A stretch of 64,000 bases of DNA from Lachnoclostridium phytofermentans ISDg (lineage in GTDB: Bacteria; Bacillota; Clostridia; Lachnospirales; Lachnospiraceae), in NCBI RefSeq assembly GCF_000018685.1, contig NC_010001.1, forward strand, positions 4,497,501 to 4,561,500, given 5' to 3'. Below are positions 16,483-24,753 of the stretch, piece by piece. The notes beneath the pieces were generated by a model. It saw only the letters and a program-made list of their open reading frames with translations, made no database searches and was not told the origin of the DNA. The number at the start of each line of letters is the position of its first letter. Within the stretch, counting starts at the first letter, position 1. The translations under genes were made by a program, and so were the position numbers.

Positions 16483-17480
16483 TAGTAAAAGACAATAAAA
16501 ATTTCATTGGCATTCGGTTGATGCTTATGATAAGCTGTATCTATATCATTGCTACAGTACTAGGAACTCCTAAATTTATCGTTATGGCTGAGACTTCCAA
16601 ACATACCGCTCACATAGAAGACAATGCGGGTTTACTATCTGATAGTGAAGAATCAGACCTTTTGCAAAAACTCACTGACTATGCTGTAAAGTCAAATCTT
16701 GATCTTGTCATCTTAACAACTGATGACCTAAATACGAAAGTGAAAGATGATGATACTGCTATCACGAACTATGTAAAAGGTTTCTTAGAAGATTATATTG
16801 ACGAGAACCTCGATAATGGTACTTTTACAGAAGATGTAGCAATCTTGTATTTTGACTCTACTTATCGTTGGTTGAACATCCAAGGATATGGGAGTGCTGA
16901 GACCATATTAAATGATGACCGTATTGAAACTATCCTAGATAATATCTCAGGTTATTTTCGTGAGAATGATTATTACAATGCATTTTTAAATTTTGGTAAT
17001 CATACGAAATATTATGCAACATTAAAGAATACGAATTCTGGTAATAGTAGTAACAGCAACCAGAATGGTTCTAATAATACATCACCAAATGGCAGTCATG
17101 GAAATGATTATAATTACGGGCATGGCCAGACATCCCAAAATAATTCTAATGATGCACAAAGGCAATTTATTGAGAATGTCCTTTATAAAACATGGTTTCA
17201 ACTATTCGCAGCCATTACAATCGGTGTAATTACCATAGCCATCATGGCCTCGCGATCTGGTGGTAGAGTAACCACGAATAATCATACCTATCTTAATGAA
17301 GGTAATTCAGGAATCGTCGCAAGGCGTGATGACTACATTAGCACTAGTGTAACAAAGGTAAAACGTCCAGAACCTAACCACACTACAAATACAACTAGTA
17401 GCGGAAGTTTCCGAAGTAGTGGTGGCGGTGGTGTCAGCAGTGGCGGACGGTCACATAGTGGTGGCGGGCGCAGAGTATAA
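16479..17480 (+). CDS. ydjH: TPM-domain membrane protein (YdjH-like)
   Basis: This 333-residue protein has an N-terminal hydrophobic segment (about 15-33, LMLMISCIYIIATVLG), then a TPM domain (about 45-170, with HIEDNAGLLSDSEESDLLQK and NLDLVILTTDDLN) that would lie outside the membrane, an Asn/Ser/Gly-rich linker, a second hydrophobic segment (LFAAITIGVITIAIM), and a tail ending SSGGRSHSGGGRRV. GGAGGG lies eight bases before the ATG, inside ydjG, and the genes overlap by four bases. TPM domains occur in Psb32-type photosystem repair proteins and in Psp-associated proteins; here the operon context suggests envelope maintenance. Confidence 0.85.
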   Translation: MIVKDNKNFIGIRLMLMISCIYIIATVLGTPKFIVMAETSKHTAHIEDNAGLLSDSEESDLLQKLTDYAVKSNLDLVILTTDDLNTKVKDDDTAITNYVKGFLEDYIDENLDNGTFTEDVAILYFDSTYRWLNIQGYGSAETILNDDRIETILDNISGYFRENDYYNAFLNFGNHTKYYATLKNTNSGNSSNSNQNGSNNTSPNGSHGNDYNYGHGQTSQNNSNDAQRQFIENVLYKTWFQLFAAITIGVITIAIMASRSGGRVTTNNHTYLNEGNSGIVARRDDYISTSVTKVKRPEPNHTTNTTSSGSFRSSGGGGVSSGGRSHSGGGRRV

Positions 17481-17498
17481 AGAGAAAGGTGGATTTCT

Positions 17499-18503
17499 AT
17501 GGGATTTTTTACAAGTCAGTTAGCAAATGTCATAGAGTGGAAAGAATTCCGCGATGACATGATTTTTTACAAATGGCACAACAACGAAATCAAGCGAGGT
17601 AGCCGCCTCATCATTCGTCCAGGTCAGGATGCTATATTTCTATTCAATGGAAAAATTGAAGGTATATTTAAAGACGATGGAGATTATGATATTGAATCGG
17701 ATATTATTCCATTTCTTTCTACATTAAAAGGATTTAAATTTGGTTTTAACACTGGTATGCGTGCAGAAGTTGTATTTGTTAATACAAGAGAATTTTCTGT
17801 GCGTTGGGGTACCTCAAATCCAATTAACATACCTGCACCACAATACAACTTACCTGGTGGTCTTCCAATCCGTTCCCATGGTGCCTATACCTTTAGGGTA
17901 AAGGATTATGTGAAGTTAATTGATAATATAGCCGGAATTAAAGAATCTTTTTTAGTAGAAGATGTGAAGCTACGTATTTCTTCTGTTCTAGACCAATTAT
18001 TGATGAAGTGGGTTGTGCAAGAAGGTAAAGATATGTTTAATCTTTCTATTAATTCCATTAATATTGCAAACGGTATGAAGCAGGATCTTGATATGCAGCT
18101 ATTTGATACTGGAATTAGCATTAACTCCTTCCAAATCATGAGCTTTACCTACCCAGAAGAAGTTCAGGCAATGATTAATAAAAATGCTTCTCAAAGTATG
18201 GTTGGCGATGTAAATCGTTATCAGCAGATTAATTTCTCTGACGGTCTCTCCTCTGGTAATATAAAAAGCGGTGGGGTTGCTTCCGATATGGCAGGTATGA
18301 TGATGGGTATGAAGTTTGCAAATCAAATGGTTCAGAATATGAATCAAGGCATGGCAGAGGCCGATGCTCAGCAGAAAACCTTTACTAATACGCCAAGCAA
18401 TGAAACTGGTACCTCAGCAAATAAACCAAACTTCTGTCCTAACTGTGGGCTGAAAACCGGAGATAGTAATTTCTGTCCGAATTGCGGTCAAAAACTGGTG
18501 TAA
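17499..18503 (+). CDS. ydjI: SPFH-domain protein with C-terminal zinc ribbon (YdjI-like)
   Basis: This 334-residue protein has an SPFH/virion-core-type domain (about 25-240; FNTGMRAEVVFVNTREFSVRWG, LPGGLPIRSHGAYTF), a Met/Gln-rich low-complexity region (about 255-290) and a C-terminal zinc ribbon with CPNCGLKTGDSNFCPNCG. SPFH proteins scaffold membrane microdomains; in B. subtilis YdjI helps bring PspA to the membrane, so the same role is inferred here. It starts 19 bases after ydjH with AAAGGTGG upstream. No membrane segment is evident. Confidence 0.88.
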   Translation: MGFFTSQLANVIEWKEFRDDMIFYKWHNNEIKRGSRLIIRPGQDAIFLFNGKIEGIFKDDGDYDIESDIIPFLSTLKGFKFGFNTGMRAEVVFVNTREFSVRWGTSNPINIPAPQYNLPGGLPIRSHGAYTFRVKDYVKLIDNIAGIKESFLVEDVKLRISSVLDQLLMKWVVQEGKDMFNLSINSINIANGMKQDLDMQLFDTGISINSFQIMSFTYPEEVQAMINKNASQSMVGDVNRYQQINFSDGLSSGNIKSGGVASDMAGMMMGMKFANQMVQNMNQGMAEADAQQKTFTNTPSNETGTSANKPNFCPNCGLKTGDSNFCPNCGQKLV

Positions 18504-18515
18504 TTGATATAAAAG

Positions 18516-18583
18516 AAGGGGATAAATCTAAGTATCCTAGGTAAGATTATAAACTTACTTAAGTTACTTTGATTTATCCCCTT
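18516..18583. terminator. long-stem hairpin between the convergent ydjI and GGDEF genes
   Basis: AAGGGGATAAATC (18516-18528) pairs perfectly with GATTTATCCCCTT (18571-18583); the 42-base loop contains further complementary AAGT/ACTT blocks. The T-rich sequence follows on the minus strand (CTTCTTTTAT), so it better fits termination of the GGDEF gene, but it may serve both converging genes. Confidence 0.6.
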
Positions 18584-18611
18584 TGAAAAATTATTTCATA
18601 GTTATTTTGTT

Positions 18612-18709
18612 ATTCTGCCATCGAAGATAATCTCACATTCATTTTGCAATTCTACCATTCGATTTGAAAGATATCTCATATTTATTTAACTATTCTGCCA
18701 TTCGATTTC
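18612..18709 (-). repeat. about 40-bp tandem repeat, three copies, covering the GGDEF gene end
   Basis: The motif ATTCTGCCATTCGATTT and its AT-rich flank occur at 18692 (the last codons and stop of the GGDEF gene), 18649 and 18612, spaced 43 and 37 bases apart, with a few differences. The two downstream copies are therefore duplicates of the 3' end of the coding region. Confidence 0.8.
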
Positions 18710-19817
18710 TTTTTCCACATACCTTTTCTTTATATACCACTACATCTCTGCCACTTTTTTTTGCGGTATATAATGATTGATCCGCTGACTTATATAATTC
18801 CGACATACACTGCATGGTGGTAGGAACTACAGAGGATACACCAATACTTACCGTAACAACTGCTGCTCCAAGCGTCGGGCTATGTTTAATATTAAGATTT
18901 TCTATATTTGTTCGTATTTTTTCTGCAAAAGAAATTAATTCCGATTCCTTCTCATCATATACGAGAATGACAAACTCTTCTCCACCGATTCGAGCAGTGA
19001 GATCACTACTCCTTCTTGCAGTTTTTCTAATCTCTGCAGCAACCATTTTCAAACATTTATCCCCTTGTGGATGTCCAAAACTATCGTTATAGCGCTTAAA
19101 ATTATCCACATCCACAATCATAAGTCCAATTCTGATGCCGCTCCGAATACAATAAGGCAATAAGACTTCCAGATTACGATCTAAGCCCCTGCGATTTAAT
19201 AAACCAGTAAGTGGATCTTCTTCCGCATTCTTTGCCATAGATTGAAGTTTTTGCTGCATCTTTAGCATTTTTCTATATTGTGAATATAAAAATCTAGAAA
19301 TACAAAGTAGCGCACCACTGTATATTATCATACTCAACTTACTTGCAAAGGATAACTCTAGTTGAAACAATACAAAACTAAAGAAAATCATCTGTGTTGC
19401 TGCAAAATATAGAAACTCCTTTAAATTTAAAAGGGGCACCAATGCCGCAACAGAAATTAAAACGCAATATATTCCTATATTGTTACTTTCAAACAGGGAA
19501 ATATAACTGGAAGCATAAATAAATAATAAGGAAAAACTCCAAAAACTTCGATAAATAATAGGGGCAATTACATAATCTTTCTTCCTCTTACTATAAGAAC
19601 CTAAGACAAGAAATGCTATAGTTATTACCTCAAATGTTAATAAAAATCCAAGGTATGCTTTTCGAACTTCATTATTCTCACCGAAATTCCATAGAAATAA
19701 AGCCAAGATCGGTAATAAAAAACCTAAAATGGACGAAAAAACTACTACTCGTTTTAAATTCTCTCGAACGAGCCGGATTCTTAACTTTTCTCCATTTGAT
19801 AACATGAAATTCTCCAT
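18690..19817 (-). CDS. membrane-bound diguanylate cyclase (GGDEF)
   Basis: This 375-residue protein makes the second messenger c-di-GMP from two GTP. About six membrane segments fill residues 20-180, a short coiled coil follows (YRKMLKMQQKLQSMAKNAEE), then a GGDEF domain (about 203-365) with DPLTGLLNRRGLD, DVDNFKRYNDSFGH and an intact GGEEF active site. An inhibitory-site RSSD lies five residues before GGEEF, so product feedback is expected. No known sensor domain is recognised in the membrane part. AGGGG lies seven bases before the ATG. The last codons are part of a tandem repeat. Confidence 0.93.
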   Translation of the reverse strand: MENFMLSNGEKLRIRLVRENLKRVVVFSSILGFLLPILALFLWNFGENNEVRKAYLGFLLTFEVITIAFLVLGSYSKRKKDYVIAPIIYRSFWSFSLLFIYASSYISLFESNNIGIYCVLISVAALVPLLNLKEFLYFAATQMIFFSFVLFQLELSFASKLSMIIYSGALLCISRFLYSQYRKMLKMQQKLQSMAKNAEEDPLTGLLNRRGLDRNLEVLLPYCIRSGIRIGLMIVDVDNFKRYNDSFGHPQGDKCLKMVAAEIRKTARRSSDLTARIGGEEFVILVYDEKESELISFAEKIRTNIENLNIKHSPTLGAAVVTVSIGVSSVVPTTMQCMSELYKSADQSLYTAKKSGRDVVVYKEKVCGKRNRMAE

Positions 19818-20100
19818 ACTTTGTCCCCTATATGTACGAAATTATCTGTTCTAAATCATCCTTCTCGTATTTTGTTTTGAAATATCTACTTTCATAAACA
19901 GAAATCCTCATAGTATCTAAACTGTTCTAATTGCAGCTTAGCCCTAAAATAATAAATTTTTTGTATTCATCACGCTCACTGTATGCTTTTTAGAAGTATA
20001 CTAATCTATCGATGATTATAACATACTAATTTTGTAAAATCCAATCCTTTTTTCTTACTTTAACGGTAATAATGTCTATTTCAGAAATTAAACTCTTTTT

Positions 20101-20649
20101 TCAATCCTTTGCAGATTCCAGATAGGCATTTATCTGTTTTTTAATCGGTAACGCTATTGCCGTACAACAAATCATTTTTATGATATCTCCTGGAATAAAT
20201 GGAATCACTCCTGCCATCAATGCTTTGGAGACTCCTAGTTTAAGCTGCAGACCAAGCCAAACCGTTCCAATAAGATAGCAGCCTATTGTTCCAAGCACCA
20301 TTCCCAAAAAAACGATAATTGGTCTTTTCCCCCACCTCTTTGCAAAGAATCCAGTAAAAAAAGCCATGACAAGATATCCAATTAGATATCCGCCAGTTGG
20401 ACCAGCTAAAACTCCAAATCCAGCCATACCCTCTGCAAAAACCGGAAGTCCAACCAAGCCAATCATAATATACAAAATAACACTAATGATAGCTTTTCGA
20501 GCCCCTAAGATAACTGCACAAAGATATACAGCAAAGGTGCCTAAAGAGATAGGAACCGTCGATAGAGGGATAGAGAAAGGAGCCAATATACACAGAATTG
20601 CAGTCATGAAAGCTGTCATTGTAATAGACATAGTTTTTGTACTTTTCAT
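20101..20649 (-). CDS. bioY: BioY-type biotin transporter (ECF S component)
   Basis: This is a six-helix membrane protein of about 182 residues. It has the BioY features AFMTAILCILAPFSIPL near the N-terminus, VGLPVFAEGMAGFGVLAGPT with GGYLIGY, and GVIPFIPGDIIKM with the conserved Asp. It binds biotin and would work alone or with a shared ECF energy module encoded elsewhere. The start is uncertain: the ATG at 20661 almost touches the AAAGGA site, whereas the one at 20649 is about 12 bases away. A perfect-consensus promoter with a repeated upstream element precedes it. No bio synthesis genes are adjacent. Confidence 0.92.
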   Translation of the reverse strand: MKSTKTMSITMTAFMTAILCILAPFSIPLSTVPISLGTFAVYLCAVILGARKAIISVILYIMIGLVGLPVFAEGMAGFGVLAGPTGGYLIGYLVMAFFTGFFAKRWGKRPIIVFLGMVLGTIGCYLIGTVWLGLQLKLGVSKALMAGVIPFIPGDIIKMICCTAIALPIKKQINAYLESAKD

Positions 20650-20751
20650 ATTAATGATCATTCCTTTCGATAGCCTGTAAACTGTGGGCTACAGGCATAA
20701 ATTTGTGTTTGAAAACAATATCTTTTCAAACTAACTCATTGTTTTTTGACC

Positions 20752-20780
20752 ATTATATTGCAAGTCTATTTATATGTCAA
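20752..20780 (-). promoter_or_regulatory. perfect-consensus promoter of bioY
   Basis: On the minus strand TTGACA (20780-20775) and TATAAT (20757-20752) are separated by 17 bases, a full match to the housekeeping sigma factor consensus. Such a strong promoter before a vitamin transporter implies repression in normal conditions. Confidence 0.9.
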
Positions 20781-20785
20781 CCACA

Positions 20786-20833
20786 ATTGTATTCTAGGTT
20801 TACATTCGTATGATTGTATTTTACGTTTACATT
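20786..20833 (-). promoter_or_regulatory. two 21-bp direct repeats directly upstream of the bioY promoter
   Basis: On the plus strand ATTGTATTCTAGGTTTACAT (from 20786) and ATTGTATTTTACGTTTACAT (from 20813) differ at only two of 21 positions and start 27 bases apart. Each has TGTA and TACA ends, an imperfect dyad. They sit five bases above the -35 box, an unusual position for repressor sites. The TTTACA/TGTAAA half-site resembles biotin-repressor half-sites (TTGTAAAC type), but I do not see the classical inverted pair with about 15-base spacing. Confidence 0.6.
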
Positions 20834-20854
20834 TGCGTTGATTGAAAATCCTAG

Positions 20855-20885
20855 CAAAAAAAGGCTAAGATATGAAATCTCAGCC
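20855..20885 (-). terminator. terminator of the rfbABDC operon
   Basis: On the minus strand GGCTGAGAT pairs with ATCTTAGCC (20885-20863), with one G-U or mismatch position, and is followed by seven U residues (20862-20855). It lies about 25 bases after the rfbC stop. Confidence 0.85.
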
Positions 20886-20910
20886 TGTCGCTTCAAAAAT
20901 CTAATCTATA

Positions 20911-21459
20911 CTATTTTATATCGGCTAAAGTTCCCCATTCTTGATCCCTTTGTGCAATAACTAAATCCATATCTTCTGGAATTGGCCACTCAATACCAAC
21001 CTCAGGATCATTCCAAAGTAGTCCACCATCATCACCCGGGTGATAGAAGTCAGTACACTTATAAGCAAACACAGCAGTATCAGATAAGACTAAATATCCA
21101 TGTGCAAATCCCTCTGGTACAAAAAATTGCTTTTGATTCTCTTCACTAAGCACTACACCATACCATTTACCAAATGTTTTGGAGCCTTTTCGAAGATCTA
21201 CTGCCACATCAAAAACCTCACCACTTAATACACGAACGAGTTTCGCTTGCGGGTAATTGATTTGAAAATGAAGCCCTCTTAGTACTCCCTTTTTTGACAT
21301 TGACTGGTTGTCCTGTATAAACTCTGCGGTAATCCCTGCGGCTTCATATGCCTCTTTATGATACGTCTCTATAAAGTATCCACGATTGTCTTTAAATATT
21401 GTTGGTTCAATTACAAATAGCCCATCAATACCACATTCTGTAACTGTTATTTTTCCCAT
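20911..21459 (-). CDS. rfbC: dTDP-4-dehydrorhamnose 3,5-epimerase
   Basis: This enzyme of about 182 residues catalyses the third step of dTDP-L-rhamnose synthesis. RmlC features are FKDNRGYFIETYH, QDNQSMSKKGVLRGLHFQ (with the catalytic His) and GFAHGYLVLSD. I chose the ATG at 21459, with GGAG six bases upstream, over the one four codons earlier. It is the last gene of rfbA-rfbB-rfbD-rfbC, followed by a terminator. The product feeds cell-wall polysaccharide or surface glycan. Confidence 0.95.
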   Translation of the reverse strand: MGKITVTECGIDGLFVIEPTIFKDNRGYFIETYHKEAYEAAGITAEFIQDNQSMSKKGVLRGLHFQINYPQAKLVRVLSGEVFDVAVDLRKGSKTFGKWYGVVLSEENQKQFFVPEGFAHGYLVLSDTAVFAYKCTDFYHPGDDGGLLWNDPEVGIEWPIPEDMDLVIAQRDQEWGTLADIK

Positions 21460-21504
21460 TTTATTCTCCATCTATAATTCCACAGACATTTTATGTCTTA
21501 TTTA

Positions 21505-22362
21505 CTATTCAAGATTCTCTGCTTGTAACTCATACAAATAACGAGATAACGCATCTTGCCAAGTAGGTAGTCGTTCAAATCCCTGTTCCGTTAATTTTTC
21601 TTTGCTAAGTCTACTATTTTTAGGACGTTTTGCTTTGGTTGGAAATTCATCCGACGTTAATGGTTGAACCGTTGTATTTTTGCCAGACATACGAAAAATT
21701 TCTTTCGCGAAATCGTACCAACTGCAAAATCCTTCATTGGTCACATGATAAATCCCATATTTATCAGTTTTTATCATTGCTACAAGACACTTTGCCAAAT
21801 CTACCGTGTAAGTTGGTGAACCGATTTGATCAGCCACAACAGAAACGGTGTTTCTTTCTTCACTAAGACGTAACATTGTCTTTACAAAATTCTTTCCATT
21901 CTTACCAAATACCCAGGAAACCCTAACAATAAAACAGCTATCTAGTTCACGAATTACAGCCTGCTCTCCTTCGTATTTCGTCTGTCCATACCAGTTGATA
22001 GGTGCAACTTGATCACAGACTTCGTAAGGTTTCTCTCCTTCCCCTGAAAAAACATAATCCGTACTAAGATATATCATTTTCGCATGAATCCCTGCACAGG
22101 CTATTGCTAGATAGGAAGCCGCTAGAGCATTCGCACTTAATGTTTCTTCTTTTTCCTCCTCAGCAAGATCCACAGCTGTGTAGGCGGCACAATTAATTAC
22201 TGCCTCTGGATTTATATCTCTAATCGTCCTTATTACTTGGTCTTTATCAGTTATGTCAAGGTCCTTTCTTGTTAATCCGAAAGCTGTCAATCCGTGTTTT
22301 TCTAATTCTTTTACCACATCATAACCCAACTGACCATTTACCCCAGTTACAACCACTCTCAT
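21505..22362 (-). CDS. rfbD: dTDP-4-dehydrorhamnose reductase
   Basis: This 285-residue short-chain reductase makes dTDP-L-rhamnose with NAD(P)H. The nucleotide-binding motif is VTGVNGQLGYDV, and the catalytic YxxxK is in INWYGQTKYEGE. It also has STDYVFSGEGEKPY. The start overlaps the rfbB stop by four bases (ATGA), with GGAG in the end of rfbB, so translation is coupled. Confidence 0.97.
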   Translation of the reverse strand: MRVVVTGVNGQLGYDVVKELEKHGLTAFGLTRKDLDITDKDQVIRTIRDINPEAVINCAAYTAVDLAEEEKEETLSANALAASYLAIACAGIHAKMIYLSTDYVFSGEGEKPYEVCDQVAPINWYGQTKYEGEQAVIRELDSCFIVRVSWVFGKNGKNFVKTMLRLSEERNTVSVVADQIGSPTYTVDLAKCLVAMIKTDKYGIYHVTNEGFCSWYDFAKEIFRMSGKNTTVQPLTSDEFPTKAKRPKNSRLSKEKLTEQGFERLPTWQDALSRYLYELQAENLE

Positions 22363-23384
22363 AATAAACGTTCTCCATACATCTCTTTAAAATAAGACCG
22401 ATACTCTCCATTGATGATATGTTCCCACCAGTCCTTATTTTCCAAATACCAATCAATCGTTTGCTTTAAACCAGTTTCAAAATGGTATCTAGGTTTCCAT
22501 CCAAGTTCTTGCTCTATTTTGCTTGGATCAATCGCATAGCGTAGGTCATGTCCAGGACGATCGGTTACATACTCTATTAAGCTTTCCGGCTTATTTAGTG
22601 CCTTCAGAATTTCCTTAACTACTTCAAGGTTGGTTTTTTCATTATGTCCACCAACATTATATACTTCTCCCGGTTTTCCATTACGGATAATTAAGTCAAT
22701 AGCCGAACAATGGTCTGTTACATGCAGCCAGTCTCTAACGTTACTACCATTGCCGTAAACAGGAAGTTTTTCATTATTTAAGGCGCGAATAATCATAAGT
22801 GGTATTAATTTTTCTGGAAAATGGTAAGGCCCATAATTATTTGAACAACGGGATATTGTTACCGGTAGCCCGTACGTACGATAATAAGAAAGTACGAATA
22901 AATCCGCACTTGCCTTACTAGAGGAATATGGACTTGAAGTATGAAGCGGTGTATCTTCCGTGAAAAATAAGTCCGTACGATCAATTGGAAGGTCACCATA
23001 CACCTCGTCAGTTGATACTTGATGAAATCTCTTTATTTGAAACTTCTTCGATGCATCCAACAACACTAGAGTTCCTAACACATTTGTTTTTACAAAGACT
23101 TCAGGATCTAGGATGGAGCGATCCACATGACTTTCCGCAGCAAAATTTACAACAACATCAAATGCTTCTTTTTCAAACAACTCCATGATAAATACTCTGT
23201 CCGAGATGTCTCCCTTAATAAAACGATAATTCGGTTTATCTTCCACCGACTTTAAGCTTTCAAGATTTCCTGCATAGGTTAACGCATCTAAATTAACAAT
23301 TGTATCCTCAGGATAATTATTTACCATATATTGTACAAAGTTGCTGCCTATAAAACCAGCTCCTCCGGTAACTAGTATTTTCAT
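22359..23384 (-). CDS. rfbB: dTDP-glucose 4,6-dehydratase
   Basis: This 341-residue enzyme makes dTDP-4-keto-6-deoxyglucose. The NAD-binding motif is VTGGAGFIGSNFV, VSTDEVYGDL is the family signature with the catalytic acid pair, and YSSSKASADLFV carries YxxxK. It also has NNYGPYHFPEKLIP. It follows rfbA by 94 bases and overlaps rfbD by four. Confidence 0.98.
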   Translation of the reverse strand: MKILVTGGAGFIGSNFVQYMVNNYPEDTIVNLDALTYAGNLESLKSVEDKPNYRFIKGDISDRVFIMELFEKEAFDVVVNFAAESHVDRSILDPEVFVKTNVLGTLVLLDASKKFQIKRFHQVSTDEVYGDLPIDRTDLFFTEDTPLHTSSPYSSSKASADLFVLSYYRTYGLPVTISRCSNNYGPYHFPEKLIPLMIIRALNNEKLPVYGNGSNVRDWLHVTDHCSAIDLIIRNGKPGEVYNVGGHNEKTNLEVVKEILKALNKPESLIEYVTDRPGHDLRYAIDPSKIEQELGWKPRYHFETGLKQTIDWYLENKDWWEHIINGEYRSYFKEMYGERLL

Positions 23385-23478
23385 AATATTATTCCTTTGC
23401 CCTTTCCTTTAAAGTCCAAGTTTTTTATTTATGAAGTTATGAACTGATTCTCTGCAAGTTCCCTCTTCAACATCATTA

Positions 23479-24360
23479 TTACTTATCTAAGTATTTACCA
23501 TCCAATATATCCTTTAAATAAGCTCCATATTGATTGTTTTTAAATTGAAGATAGATACTTTCGAGTTTCTCTTTGTCAATCCAGCCCATTAAATATCCTA
23601 TCTCCTCAAGGCAACCTATTTTTCTGTGTTGATGTGTTTCTACTGTTTTTACAAAATTAGTTGCCTCAACTAAAGATTCATGCGTCCCTGTATCAAGCCA
23701 GGTATAACCTTGTCCTAATAATGAGACCTCCAATTCTCCTTGTTCCAAATAGATACGATTTAAATCAGTAATTTCAAGCTCACCACGTTTGGAAGGTTTC
23801 AATTTCTTTGCATATTCAACTACTCTATTATCATAAAAATACAGTCCTGTAACACAATAATTAGATTTTGGATTTATTGGCTTCTCCTCAATGGAGACAG
23901 CTTTTCCTTCCGAATTAAATTCAACAATTCCAAAACGCTCAGGATCATCAACATAATATCCAAAAACAGTTGCTCCTATTTCTTTTGTAGCTGCTCTTCT
24001 TAAACGGATATCCAAGCCATAGCCATGGAAGATGTTATCTCCAAGTATCATCGCCACATTATCGTTACCAATAAATTCCTCACCAATGAGAAATGCCTGT
24101 GCTAATCCATCCGGGCTATTCTGAACCGCATAGGATAACACAATTCCAAATTGACTTCCATCCCCTAGAAGTTCCTTAAATCTTGGAGTATCTTCTGGTG
24201 TCGAGATTATTAAGATATCTCGAATACCAGCTGTCATAAGTACGGATAGCGGATAATATATCATTGGTTTGTCGTAAACAGGCAATAATTGTTTTGATGT
24301 TACTCTGGTTAATGGATAAAGCCTTGTACCACTGCCACCGGCTAACACAATTCCCTTCAT
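23479..24360 (-). CDS. rfbA: glucose-1-phosphate thymidylyltransferase
   Basis: This 293-residue nucleotidyltransferase makes dTDP-glucose from dTTP and glucose-1-phosphate, the first step of rhamnose synthesis. It has the signature GGSGTRLYPLTRVTSKQLLP, ILGDNIFHG, and FGIVEFNSEGKAVSIEEKP. GAGG precedes the ATG. It is the first gene of the operon, with a promoter about 145 bases upstream. Confidence 0.98.
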   Translation of the reverse strand: MKGIVLAGGSGTRLYPLTRVTSKQLLPVYDKPMIYYPLSVLMTAGIRDILIISTPEDTPRFKELLGDGSQFGIVLSYAVQNSPDGLAQAFLIGEEFIGNDNVAMILGDNIFHGYGLDIRLRRAATKEIGATVFGYYVDDPERFGIVEFNSEGKAVSIEEKPINPKSNYCVTGLYFYDNRVVEYAKKLKPSKRGELEITDLNRIYLEQGELEVSLLGQGYTWLDTGTHESLVEATNFVKTVETHQHRKIGCLEEIGYLMGWIDKEKLESIYLQFKNNQYGAYLKDILDGKYLDK

Positions 24361-24503
24361 ATTTAAACCTCATTTCTGTTTTTTGCGAAATATAAATATT
24401 GTGTGTGCGACTTGTTTGCTTTACAGAGCGCAGACACAAACTTGTGAGTGATAGATCTATCTTTCATATTTTCTTATTTCAAATCTTTAATCATACTAAA
24501 AAT

Positions 24504-24532
24504 ATCTTATAATAAATACCATATCAAGTCAA
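24504..24532 (-). promoter_or_regulatory. promoter of the rfbABDC operon
   Basis: On the minus strand TTGACT (24532-24527) and TAAGAT (24509-24504) are 17 bases apart. The leader of about 140 bases contains ACAAGTTTGTGTCTGCG near 24442-24426, which resembles part of the hairpin repeats at 27878 and 47597. The rest of the spacer up to 24753 is AT-rich with no gene I can support. Confidence 0.7.
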
Positions 24533-24753
24533 TCCAGATTCTTTTTTTACATCTGCCACTCATTCTCACAACTTTACTTATTATGATTCTTATTTTATAC
24601 CGGATGACGAATTTCATCTCCTGTTATTTCATGATGCATGTAATCAATAGTCGAAAATAATTTACTATCAACTTTATAGCTCTATATGTACTTTGTTTGG
24701 TCTATTGTTTCTTTCTAATTACTTCTGGGCGTACAATCACACCAACTCAACTT

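Noticed and set aside
24448..24660. 70-codon hydrophobic plus-strand frame
   Set aside because: It lies in AT-rich intergenic sequence across the rfb promoter, lacks a binding site and shows no family features.
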